In this document: piece by piece, positions 32,468-38,558 of the stretch
Numbering within the stretch: position 1 is the stretch's first letter
Layout of the letters: each line of letters begins with the position of its first letter
Assembly (NCBI GenBank): GCA_014378715.1
Contig: JACMNE010000127.1
Coordinates: 1-38,558, forward strand
Origin: Microbacteriaceae bacterium
Lineage (GTDB): Bacteria; Actinomycetota; Actinomycetes; Actinomycetales; Microbacteriaceae
Length of the DNA stretch: 38,558 nucleotides
Direction of reading: 5' to 3'
Notes under the pieces: model-generated
The model's database searches: none
Seen by the model: the letters and a program-made list of their open reading frames with translations, nothing else
What the model was told of the DNA's origin: nothing
Program-made: the position numbers and the translations under genes

Positions 32468-33433
32468 TCACCGGTCGCTCTCGAAGTCCTCGAGGGGTGT
32501 GTCCTGACCGGCGGCGACCGCTGAGCTGGCCGGAGGGCGGGTGCGGGGGCGGTGCACGGCGGCGCCGTCGGCGAGGTAGACATCGCGGGGCTTGCCGGCG
32601 TCGGACTTCTTTTCCGACGAGATCCAGATCGACTCCTGGTGCATGTCGTTCCCGGTCCGCACGTCCTCCGCCGTGCGCAGCTTGGCGATGCGGTGGATGA
32701 GGCCGCTGAACCCGACCTTGATGGTGAGGTCGGTGACGCAGAGGGCGACCTGGATCACGGTCGTCCATCCCCCTCCGGCGCCGAACAGCGGGATCACGTA
32801 GATGATCGGGTAGATGGCCCAGCCGCCGAGGAGGATGACGGTGGCGCTGCGGAGCAGGTCCGCGGACTCGGGGGTGAGCTTGGCGTACGACGCCCGCACC
32901 ACCTTTATCAGCACGTAGTTGGCGATGATCCAGAACAGAACGCTGACACTGCCCCAGAAGATCAGGTGCGTCAGCTTCCCGTTGTCCTCGAACACCACAG
33001 CTCCCAGGTAGCCGGTGAAGATCATCAGGAAGGCGCTCCCCACGGCGATGACCCGCTGGGTGCGCATCACCCGTCCGGCGAGGGCGCAGACGGCGATGAG
33101 CTCGACGGCGAGCAGCGGCACGGAGATGGACCAGTCCGTGTAGCGCAGGGCGATGAGGTTCACGGCCAGGTCGTTCGGCACATAGTTGTCACCGACTCGC
33201 GAATAGCCGGCGTGGAACGTGAGCACGAGGGCCACATAGGTGAGAAAGGCGATTCCGTTGACGCAGAGCCGGGCGATCGTGGCCGAGCGGTACCTGGCGC
33301 CCACCTCGCCACTGGAGGCGACGGTGCGCACGAAGCCGGCGAGCAGCGCGAGGCCGGTGACGACGAGGAAGTAGAAGATGAGCATGTGCTGCGACGACGT
33401 GAGCGTCGCCAGCCATGGTGCGCTGCCGGTCAC
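32468..33433 (-). CDS. microbial (type 1) rhodopsin, cryorhodopsin-like candidate
   Basis: A 321-residue protein with seven membrane helices that would bind retinal. Helix C reads RYTDWSISVPLLAVE: Arg97, counterion Asp100, Ser104 and Glu111 take the places of bacteriorhodopsin Arg82, Asp85, Thr89 and Asp96. Helix G has Asp235 and the Schiff-base Lys239 (TDLTIKVGF). Helix F has GGWAIYPIIY. In helix B, GIAFLTY has Thr65 where proteorhodopsins have His75. Gly161 replaces bacteriorhodopsin Trp138 in a gapless helix E alignment. A charged cytoplasmic tail of about 70 residues follows helix G. The GTG start overlaps the upstream DUF7882 stop. No retinal-synthesis gene is in the window. Confidence 0.93.
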   Translation of the reverse strand: MTGSAPWLATLTSSQHMLIFYFLVVTGLALLAGFVRTVASSGEVGARYRSATIARLCVNGIAFLTYVALVLTFHAGYSRVGDNYVPNDLAVNLIALRYTDWSISVPLLAVELIAVCALAGRVMRTQRVIAVGSAFLMIFTGYLGAVVFEDNGKLTHLIFWGSVSVLFWIIANYVLIKVVRASYAKLTPESADLLRSATVILLGGWAIYPIIYVIPLFGAGGGWTTVIQVALCVTDLTIKVGFSGLIHRIAKLRTAEDVRTGNDMHQESIWISSEKKSDAGKPRDVYLADGAAVHRPRTRPPASSAVAAGQDTPLEDFESDR

Positions 33434-33774
33434 GCGCGCACGCGCTGTCCCGAACCGGAGCCGTAGCCGACCGGGACCCCGGGTTCGGGGGTGAAGTACA
33501 GGCCGCCTGCGCTGTTGGCAGAGGCCATCAGGGCCTCGATCCACTCGCGGTTGATCGAGGGGATGCGGCTGCCGAAGTAGCGGTAATACAGGGTGCTGCT
33601 GGGGTCGAGCCAGATCGTGCTGCGCCCGCTGCCCACCTCGACCGAGTCGGACCAGGAGAACACGAAGCTCTCGCGACGGCGCAGTTTGGCGGTGATGACG
33701 ATCTGGAGATGCATGAGGGCGCGGTCATCGAACCCCACCTCGATTCCAGAATGCCCGTACAGCAAAGTTCCCAC
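33430..33774 (-). CDS. DUF7882-type small protein, rhodopsin partner candidate
   Basis: A 114-residue soluble protein. MGTLLYGHSGIEVGFDDRALMHLQIVITAKLRRRESFVFSW is the hallmark of a small family widespread in Microbacteriaceae (DUF7882; some databases mislabel it a DNA ligase). Its function is not known. It has no membrane helix and is predicted to be mostly beta. The last 20 residues are Gly-, Pro- and Ser-rich. The start is GTG at 33774, seven bases after GGAGGAG. Its TGA overlaps the rhodopsin GTG by four bases, so the two proteins are made from one message. A small gene beside the rhodopsin is reported for cryorhodopsins. Confidence 0.8.
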   Translation of the reverse strand: MGTLLYGHSGIEVGFDDRALMHLQIVITAKLRRRESFVFSWSDSVEVGSGRSTIWLDPSSTLYYRYFGSRIPSINREWIEALMASANSAGGLYFTPEPGVPVGYGSGSGQRVRA

Positions 33775-33781
33775 ACCCGTA

Positions 33782-33806
33782 CTCCTCCACCGTTCAACCT
33801 AATCTA
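33782..33806 (-). promoter_or_regulatory. promoter and ribosome site of the DUF7882-rhodopsin operon
   Basis: On the minus strand TAGATT (33806-33801) is a -10 candidate. The strong ribosome site GGAGGAG (33788-33782) lies seven bases before the GTG at 33774. This operon therefore has a short ordinary leader, unlike the leaderless hydrolase promoter after it. Confidence 0.55.
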
Positions 33807-33815
33807 GCCCCCATG

Positions 33816-33829
33816 ACGGGTGGACCCGT
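33816..33829. terminator. hairpin between the sugar dehydrogenase and rhodopsin operons
   Basis: ACGGGT (33816-33821) and ACCCGT (33824-33829) form a perfect 6-bp inverted repeat with a two-base centre. It lies 34 bases after the dehydrogenase stop on the minus strand and just before the rhodopsin-operon promoter, so it may end transcription from the sugar genes or serve as an operator. Confidence 0.4.
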
Positions 33830-33862
33830 AGTGTCCCTCCGACGGGGTACAATTCGCGCACG

Positions 33863-34876
33863 TCAGAGACGCGGGTCGATGTGCATCTTCGGGCCGAGCC
33901 CGGCGCCCGCCGGACGCTCCCCGGCGAGGATCGCCCCGACCCCGTCCAGGCCGACCGTCGCGGCCACCAGGGGGCGCGGATCGAGCGTTCCGGAGGCGAA
34001 GAGGTCGATCGTTCCGGCCAGCCCGGGGGAGGCGCTGAGGATCCCCACCGCGGTGATGTCGCCGAGCACGAGGGCGCGGGAGTCGACCGGGCTCGGAGTG
34101 CCGGCGAGCCCGATGAAGACGACCCGCCGACCCGGTTCGACGAAGTCGACGGCGCGGGCGGGCAGGTCCGCGGAGTTGGAGGCGTCGATCACCGCGTCGA
34201 ACGGCAGGTCGGGCTGGTCGTCCGCTGTCCAGCTCCGCTCGAAGCCGAGCGCGCGGGCGAACTCGAGCGAGCGGGTCGATCGGCCGAGGAGGTGCACCTC
34301 GGCGCCCGCGGCCCGGGCGATGAGGGCGGCGAGCAGCCCGATCGTGCCGGCACCGAGCACCAGCAGGCGGTCGCCGGGGGAGAGGTCCGCCGCCTGCACC
34401 GCGCGGAGGGAGTTGCCCCCGGGTTCGACGAGCGCGCCGAGGGTGTCGTCGACGCCGTCGGGCAGACGATGCAGGGACGAGGCGGGCACCGCGAGCTGCT
34501 CGGCGAGCGCGCCGGGGAAGTCGCCGCGCACCCCCACCTCGAAGCGGGCGGCGCAGACGTGCTGGCGGCCAGTGAGGCAGCGCCGGCACCGCCCGCAGCC
34601 GAGCATGGTGTCGCCGGTGACCCGGCGGCCGAGCCAGGAGCGGTCTACGCCGTCGCCGACGGCCGCGACCGTGCCCGCCCACTCGTGGCCGAGCCGCAGC
34701 GGGAAGTGCGCGTGCCCGTCGGCGAGATACTGCATCCGCCCGGTGAAGAACTCGACGTCGGTACCGCAGACGCCGACCCTGGCGATGTCGACGACCGCCT
34801 GGCCCGGGGCGGCGACGGGGGCGGGGACGTCCTGCACGCCCGCCTCGCCCGGCGCGGTGACCACGAAGGCCCTCAT
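33863..34876 (-). CDS. zinc-dependent sugar/polyol dehydrogenase
   Basis: A 337-residue medium-chain dehydrogenase. Catalytic zinc ligands are Cys in GVCGTD, His-Glu in GHEWAG and Glu in VEPGGNS. The structural zinc lobe has four cysteines in GCGRCRRCLTGRQHVC. The nucleotide-binding turn is LGAGTIG. The N-terminus and the EPGGNS segment fit the glucose-1-dehydrogenase and sugar dehydrogenase branch. Context (lactonase, sugar-acid dehydratase, SDR) suggests it oxidises an aldose to its lactone. Its ATG overlaps the lactonase stop (ATGA) and the two form an operon. Confidence 0.87.
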   Translation of the reverse strand: MRAFVVTAPGEAGVQDVPAPVAAPGQAVVDIARVGVCGTDVEFFTGRMQYLADGHAHFPLRLGHEWAGTVAAVGDGVDRSWLGRRVTGDTMLGCGRCRRCLTGRQHVCAARFEVGVRGDFPGALAEQLAVPASSLHRLPDGVDDTLGALVEPGGNSLRAVQAADLSPGDRLLVLGAGTIGLLAALIARAAGAEVHLLGRSTRSLEFARALGFERSWTADDQPDLPFDAVIDASNSADLPARAVDFVEPGRRVVFIGLAGTPSPVDSRALVLGDITAVGILSASPGLAGTIDLFASGTLDPRPLVAATVGLDGVGAILAGERPAGAGLGPKMHIDPRL

Positions 34877-35766
34877 CGGATCCCCTGCCCGTTCCAGGCG
34901 GCGACCGGCGTGCCGGTCTGGCCCACGTCGGCGAGGAAAAGGTGACCGGCGTTCGGATGCCGCTGCAGGCCGGTCTCGTCGAGGTCACGGGACGCCGTGG
35001 TGATGAGGAGGCGGTGCAGGCCCGGACCGACGAAGGCCACACTCGAGATGTGTGGCGCGTCCACCGCCACGGTGTCGGTGAGAGTGCCATCCGGCGAGAA
35101 CGACCGCACCTCCCCCTTGCCCCAGATCGCGACCCACAGGTGGCCGCGCGCATCGGCGCACAGGCCGTCGGGAAAGCCGTCGGTGATGTGCAGGTGCTCG
35201 CGACGGGACCCGACCGCTCCCGTCGCGACGTCGTAGTCGCGAACCCAGACGATGCCGGGCACGGTGTCGGTGCTGTAGAGCAGTGCGCCGTCGGGGGAGA
35301 AGGCGAGCCCGTTCGAGAGCGAGAGGTCGTCGTCGACCGTGGTGAGGCTGCCGTCGTCCTCGAGGCGCAGGAGTGTCTCCCCACCCTCGCGGTCGTCGAG
35401 GCTGAGGGTGCCGATCAGGAACCGCCCGGCCGGGTCGCAGGTGCCGTCGTTGGTGCGGCGGCGGGAACCGGGCGGCACGACTGCGGGTCCGTCGGTGCGG
35501 GCATCGGTGCCAGGGGCCACCGCGACCAGACGCTCCCGGGCGGCGACGAGCAGCCGCCCGTCATCCGCTCGAACGACGGCGCCGACGGTCTCCCCGAACT
35601 CGAGGCGACGGGTCGTCGAGACCCGTTCGCCGTCGAGCACCCCCTCGAGCACCTCGCCCCGCTCGACGTCGACCCACAGGAGCGTGTTCGTGGACGCCAC
35701 CCACACCGGCCCCTCTGCGAGCACATGGCGGTGAGGGGATGCCGCGGTCGCCGTGAATCGGGTCAT
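34873..35766 (-). CDS. SMP-30/gluconolactonase family lactonase
   Basis: A 297-residue six-bladed beta-propeller that would open a sugar lactone to the sugar acid. Metal and active-site residues are visible: Glu18 in AEGPVW, Asn-Asp in RTNDGTCDP, Asn in LSNGLAFSPD and Asp in DGFPDGLCAD. The order matches SMP-30/LRE-type lactonases. I start it at the ATG at 35766; the open frame extends further upstream through the divergent promoter but with poor coding character. The stop overlaps the dehydrogenase start. It supplies the second step of the proposed sugar oxidation. Confidence 0.88.
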   Translation of the reverse strand: MTRFTATAASPHRHVLAEGPVWVASTNTLLWVDVERGEVLEGVLDGERVSTTRRLEFGETVGAVVRADDGRLLVAARERLVAVAPGTDARTDGPAVVPPGSRRRTNDGTCDPAGRFLIGTLSLDDREGGETLLRLEDDGSLTTVDDDLSLSNGLAFSPDGALLYSTDTVPGIVWVRDYDVATGAVGSRREHLHITDGFPDGLCADARGHLWVAIWGKGEVRSFSPDGTLTDTVAVDAPHISSVAFVGPGLHRLLITTASRDLDETGLQRHPNAGHLFLADVGQTGTPVAAWNGQGIR

Positions 35767-35810
35767 CGGGTGTTCCCGTCGTTGGGGGCGCCGCGCGCCG
35801 AGGTGAGCCA

Positions 35811-35842
35811 CATAGTGGAGAATTATTCCAAAGAATGGAAGA
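35811..35842. promoter_or_regulatory. divergent promoter with IclR-type palindrome
   Basis: TGGAGAATTATTCCA at 35816-35830 is an imperfect 15-bp palindrome (outer TGGA/TCCA pair perfectly) like IclR-family operators such as TGGAAATNATTTCCA. A third half-site, GAAT, follows at 35833-35836, making GAAT-ATTC-GAAT. CATAGT at 35811-35816 could be a -10. The ribosome site GGAAGAGG (35838 on) precedes the ATG at 35852. The 85-base gap lies between the lactonase and dehydratase genes. No regulator gene is in the window. Confidence 0.5.
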
Positions 35843-35851
35843 GGCGCAAGC

Positions 35852-37567
35852 ATGACCGAGCGACGGAGCTCCCAGTGGTACGCGGGAACCGACCGGAACG
35901 CGTACATCCACCGGGCCTGGATGCGGCGGGGGCTGCCCGAGAACGCCTTCGATGGCCGGCCGCACATCGCGATTGCGAACTCCGCCTCCGACCTCACCCC
36001 CTGCAACTCGCACCTCAACGAGGTCGCCGAGGCCGTGAAGGCCGGAATCTACGCGGCCGGCGGAATCCCGCTGAACCTGCCTGTCGTCTCGCTCGGCGAG
36101 ACCCAGGTGCGCCCCACCGCCATGCTCTGGCGCAACATGGCGGCGATGGCCACCGAGGAGATGCTCCGCGCCAACCCGATCGACGGGGTCGTGCTGCTCG
36201 GCGGTTGCGACAAGACCATCCCGTCGTTGCTGATGGCGGCCGCCTCCGTCGACCTCCCCGCGCTGGTCATCCCGGGCGGGCCGATGCTCACCGGCACCTT
36301 CCAGGGCCAAGCTCTCGGCTGCGGCACCGATGTCTGGCGACTCAGCGAGGAGGTGCGCGGCGGCACCCTGTCGCAGGAGCAGTTCCTCAAGTCCGAGTCG
36401 TCGATGATCCGCAGCCGCGGCCACTGCAACACCATGGGCACCGCGTCGACCATGGCTCTGGTCGCCGAGGCGCTCGGCACGATCGCCCCGGGCCTTGCCG
36501 GCACTCCCGCCCCCGACAGTCGCCTACTCGAGGCCTCATACGACTCCGGCCACCTCATCGTCGAACTCATCGCCGAGGGCCGCCGCCCCAGCACGTTCCT
36601 CACCCGCGGGTCGTTCCACAACGCGATCGTGGCACTCGCCGCGATCGGCGGGTCGACCAACGCCGTGGTGCACCTGCTCGCGATCGCCGGCCGCCTCGGC
36701 ATCGACCTCACGATCGACGACTTCGATCGCATCGGCTCCGGCGTGCCGCTCCTGGTCAACCTCCAGCCGGCCGGCCGCTTCCTCATGGACGACTTCCACC
36801 GGGCCGGCGGGCTCCTCAGCGTGCTGCGCGAGGTGCGCGACCTCCTCGACCCGACCGCGCTCACCGTGACCGGCCGGCCGCTCGTCGACCACCTCGACGA
36901 CGCGAGGATCTGGGATCCCGAGGTCATCACGGTGCGTTCCTCCCCCCTCCAAGCGGATGCGGGGATCGCCGTTCTCTACGGAAACCTGGCGCCGGGCGGA
37001 GCGATCGTGAAGCCCGCCGCAGCATCCGCTCACCTGCTGAGCCACCGGGGTCGCGCGGTGGTCTTCGACACGATCGAAGACATGCACGCCCGCATCGACG
37101 ACCCCGACCTCGAGGTGGACGCCGACTCGGTGCTCGTGCTGCGCGGCTGCGGGCCGCGAGGCTATCCCGGCATGCCGGAGGTCGCGAACATGCCGCTGCC
37201 GAAGAAGCTGCTCGAGCAGGGCGTGCGCGACATGGTGCGCATCTGCGACGGGCGGATGAGCGGAACCGCCTACGGCACGGTGATCCTGCACGTGACTCCG
37301 GAGGCTGCGGCCGGCGGACCGCTCGGCATCGTCGAGACCGGCGACTGGATCGTGCTCGACGTGCCCGGCCGCACTCTCTCGATCGACGTGCCGCAGGACG
37401 AGCTCGACGCCCGGCTCCCGAACGCGGCGACGGTCGCCGGGTTCGCCGCCCCCACCCGTGGCTGGGAGCGGCTCTACGTCGACCACGTGATGCAGGCCGA
37501 CACCGGCGCCGACCTGGACTTCCTGCGCGGTTCGAGTGGAGACAGGGTGTCCCGTGAGTCCCACTGA
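35852..37567 (+). CDS. sugar-acid dehydratase (IlvD/Edd family)
   Basis: A 571-residue iron-sulfur dehydratase that converts a sugar acid to its 2-keto-3-deoxy acid. The cluster cysteines are Cys51 (DLTPCNSH), Cys119 (GGCDKT) and Cys192 (GHCNTMG). Their spacing, 68 and 73 residues, is that of [2Fe-2S] pentonate dehydratases such as L-arabinonate dehydratase, as I recall them. CDGRMSGTAYGTVILH near the C-terminus carries the catalytic serine region. Dihydroxyacid dehydratase IlvD is less likely because the neighbours are sugar-oxidation genes. The exact sugar acid (arabinonate, fuconate, galactonate or rhamnonate) cannot be read. Its 3' end overlaps the SDR start. Confidence 0.88.
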   Translation: MTERRSSQWYAGTDRNAYIHRAWMRRGLPENAFDGRPHIAIANSASDLTPCNSHLNEVAEAVKAGIYAAGGIPLNLPVVSLGETQVRPTAMLWRNMAAMATEEMLRANPIDGVVLLGGCDKTIPSLLMAAASVDLPALVIPGGPMLTGTFQGQALGCGTDVWRLSEEVRGGTLSQEQFLKSESSMIRSRGHCNTMGTASTMALVAEALGTIAPGLAGTPAPDSRLLEASYDSGHLIVELIAEGRRPSTFLTRGSFHNAIVALAAIGGSTNAVVHLLAIAGRLGIDLTIDDFDRIGSGVPLLVNLQPAGRFLMDDFHRAGGLLSVLREVRDLLDPTALTVTGRPLVDHLDDARIWDPEVITVRSSPLQADAGIAVLYGNLAPGGAIVKPAAASAHLLSHRGRAVVFDTIEDMHARIDDPDLEVDADSVLVLRGCGPRGYPGMPEVANMPLPKKLLEQGVRDMVRICDGRMSGTAYGTVILHVTPEAAAGGPLGIVETGDWIVLDVPGRTLSIDVPQDELDARLPNAATVAGFAAPTRGWERLYVDHVMQADTGADLDFLRGSSGDRVSRESH

Positions 37568-38261
37568 CAGCTCCGTTCCCCGGTCGGCCCTGCGCGCCGT
37601 CATCACCGGCGGGATGAGCGGCCTCGGCGCAGCCTCCGCGATCCGGCTCGCCGCCGACGGGATCGAGGTGGTGACCTTCGATGTGACCGAGGGAGCGGAT
37701 GTCGTCGTCGACATCTCCGACCCGGCCGCCGTCTCCGAGGCGGTGCGGTCAGTGGGCCGGGTCGACATCCTGGTCAACTGCGCCGGCATCGTCGGGCCCA
37801 ACCGGCCGCTCTGGGAGGTGCAGGATGAGGAGTGGGCGCGGGTCTTCGCGGTCAACGTCACCGGCACCTTCGCCCTCTGTCGCGCCGTGGTCCCCGGCAT
37901 GAGGGAGCGGGGCTGGGGGCGCATCGTCAACTTCGCAAGTATGGCCGGCAAGGACGGCAACCCCAACCTCAGCGCCTACTCCGCGTCGAAGGCCGCCGTG
38001 ATCGCCATGACCAAGTCCCTCGGCAAGGAGCTGGCCACCTCCGGCGTGCTGGTCAACGCCATCGCCCCTGCCGTGATCGAGACCCCGATGAACGACGCGA
38101 CCTCCCCGGAGGTGCTGGCGTACATCACCGGCCTGATCCCTATGAAGCGGGTCGGGCGGGCGGAGGAGGTCGCGGAGCTCGTCGCCTGGCTTGCCTCCGA
38201 CCGCGTGAGCTTCTCCACCGGGGCCGTCTACGACATCAGCGGTGGGCGCGCGACCTACTGA
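37554..38261 (+). CDS. short-chain dehydrogenase (2-keto-3-deoxy-sugar-acid dehydrogenase candidate)
   Basis: A 235-residue SDR. Cofactor motif TGGMSGLG, NCAG motif, catalytic Ser in NFASMAG and the Tyr-x-x-x-Lys in YSASK are complete. The start at GTG 37554 overlaps the dehydratase end by 14 bases and has GGAGACAGG upstream; GTG 37536 is possible. In L-fucose and L-rhamnose oxidation an SDR of this type oxidises the 2-keto-3-deoxy acid at C4, which fits its place after a sugar-acid dehydratase. The hydrolase that would end that route is not in the window. Substrate assignment is inference from context. Confidence 0.85.
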   Translation: MSPTDSSVPRSALRAVITGGMSGLGAASAIRLAADGIEVVTFDVTEGADVVVDISDPAAVSEAVRSVGRVDILVNCAGIVGPNRPLWEVQDEEWARVFAVNVTGTFALCRAVVPGMRERGWGRIVNFASMAGKDGNPNLSAYSASKAAVIAMTKSLGKELATSGVLVNAIAPAVIETPMNDATSPEVLAYITGLIPMKRVGRAEEVAELVAWLASDRVSFSTGAVYDISGGRATY

Positions 38262-38265
38262 TTTC

Positions 38266-38318
38266 TGCGGGATCCGCAAGGCCTCGTCAGGGGGCGGGGG
38301 CCGAGTTACCGTGCTGTC
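38266..38318 (+). promoter_or_regulatory. small hairpin and leaderless promoter
   Basis: TGCGG (38266-38270) and CCGCA (38274-38278) form a 5-bp hairpin just after the SDR stop, a weak terminator. TACCGT at 38307-38312 with six bases before the ATG at 38319 fits the leaderless pattern of this window. Confidence 0.45.
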
Positions 38319-38558
38319 ATGACCAACTCCGAGCACACCGAGACCACCACCCACCAGACCGGATCCGGAACCGGCAGCCGCAATGAACGCGACATCGAGA
38401 TCAAGCAGGAGTACGACGTCGCGTCGAGCTCTGCGGTCAGCGGCGACGACGACGTTGACGCCGAGGACGTCAAGGTGCTCCCCGGCACGGGCGGCCCCGA
38501 CGATGTCGGCGACGTCGAACTCGATCCCAAGGACTACGACCCGACCGGCCACGCCGGA
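38319..38558 (+). CDS. acidic hypothetical protein, partial at the window edge
   Basis: The reading frame is open from the ATG at 38319 to the end of the window (80 codons). The peptide begins MTNSEHTETTTHQTGSG and is very rich in Asp, Glu, Thr and Gly, with no hydrophobic segment, so it is probably disordered. The leaderless promoter supports a real start. I do not recognise the family, and the C-terminus lies outside. Confidence 0.6.
   Translation, partial: MTNSEHTETTTHQTGSGTGSRNERDIEIKQEYDVASSSAVSGDDDVDAEDVKVLPGTGGPDDVGDVELDPKDYDPTGHAG

Noticed and set aside
33430-33774. ATP-dependent DNA ligase label for the DUF7882 protein
   Set aside because: The protein has 114 residues, lacks the KxDG adenylation motif and has no ligase domain; the label is a known database misnomer.
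34942-37557. 871-codon open frame on the plus strand across the lactonase and dehydratase genes
   Set aside because: It crosses the divergent promoter, has no domain character, becomes Arg-, Pro- and His-rich, and overlaps two clearly recognised genes in other frames.
2316-37701. FtsK-orienting (KOPS-like) role of the AGCGGATG octamer
   Set aside because: Copies are evenly split between strands (ten and ten), whereas orienting sequences are strongly strand-biased within one chromosome arm.

Overview
The window is high-GC DNA from an actinobacterium, most likely a member of the Microbacteriaceae. The evidence is the GC-rich third codon positions, the GTG starts, the many TANNNT-6/7nt-RTG leaderless promoters, a DUF7882-type protein and SipW-type exported proteins. 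About 38 protein genes fill it densely. I see no rRNA, tRNA, CRISPR, insertion sequence or prophage. Assignments rest on reading motifs by eye; no database search was run.

Layout. 1-441: an intergenic region rich in DnaA-box-like 9-mers in front of dnaB (442-1860). 1937-4115: two small membrane proteins and an MFS transporter. 4099-7177 (minus): low-molecular-weight tyrosine phosphatase, purB and a zinc alcohol dehydrogenase, with a dense G-tract array between the last two. 7322-9054: a WxG-type helical protein coupled to an alpha/beta hydrolase. 9051-12835: an iron(III) ABC importer behind a DtxR/IdeR-like box. 12873-13280 (minus): a YvlD-type membrane protein. 13380-18139: an aminotransferase and the E1alpha, E1beta and E2 genes of a 2-oxoacid dehydrogenase. 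18333-21536: a zinc uptake cluster, znuA-znuC-znuB-zur, with two Zur-box-like sites. 21665-24681: an operon of three SipW-type exported proteins around a signal peptidase I whose C-terminus carries a second signal-peptide-like segment and a LAATG wall-anchor signal. 24853-25915: zinc-independent L28, L33 and S14, then HU. 26255-28243: a CopD-CtaG fusion. 28253-30650: a divergent pair, a membrane-anchored unknown and a PIF1-like helicase. 30685-33774 (minus): a small DUF7882-type protein overlapping a microbial rhodopsin, then a dienelactone-hydrolase-type protein and two small membrane proteins. 33863-38261: a divergent sugar-acid pathway (dehydrogenase and lactonase against dehydratase and SDR). 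A partial acidic protein runs off the right end.

How the genes fit together. Metal supply is a theme: iron import under a DtxR-type box, zinc import with Zur, and ribosomal proteins that need no zinc. The two most unusual units are the DUF7882-rhodopsin pair, which resembles the recently described cryorhodopsin group of cold-environment actinobacteria, and the signal-peptidase/wall-anchor fusion, which could cut itself and is surrounded by its probable substrates.
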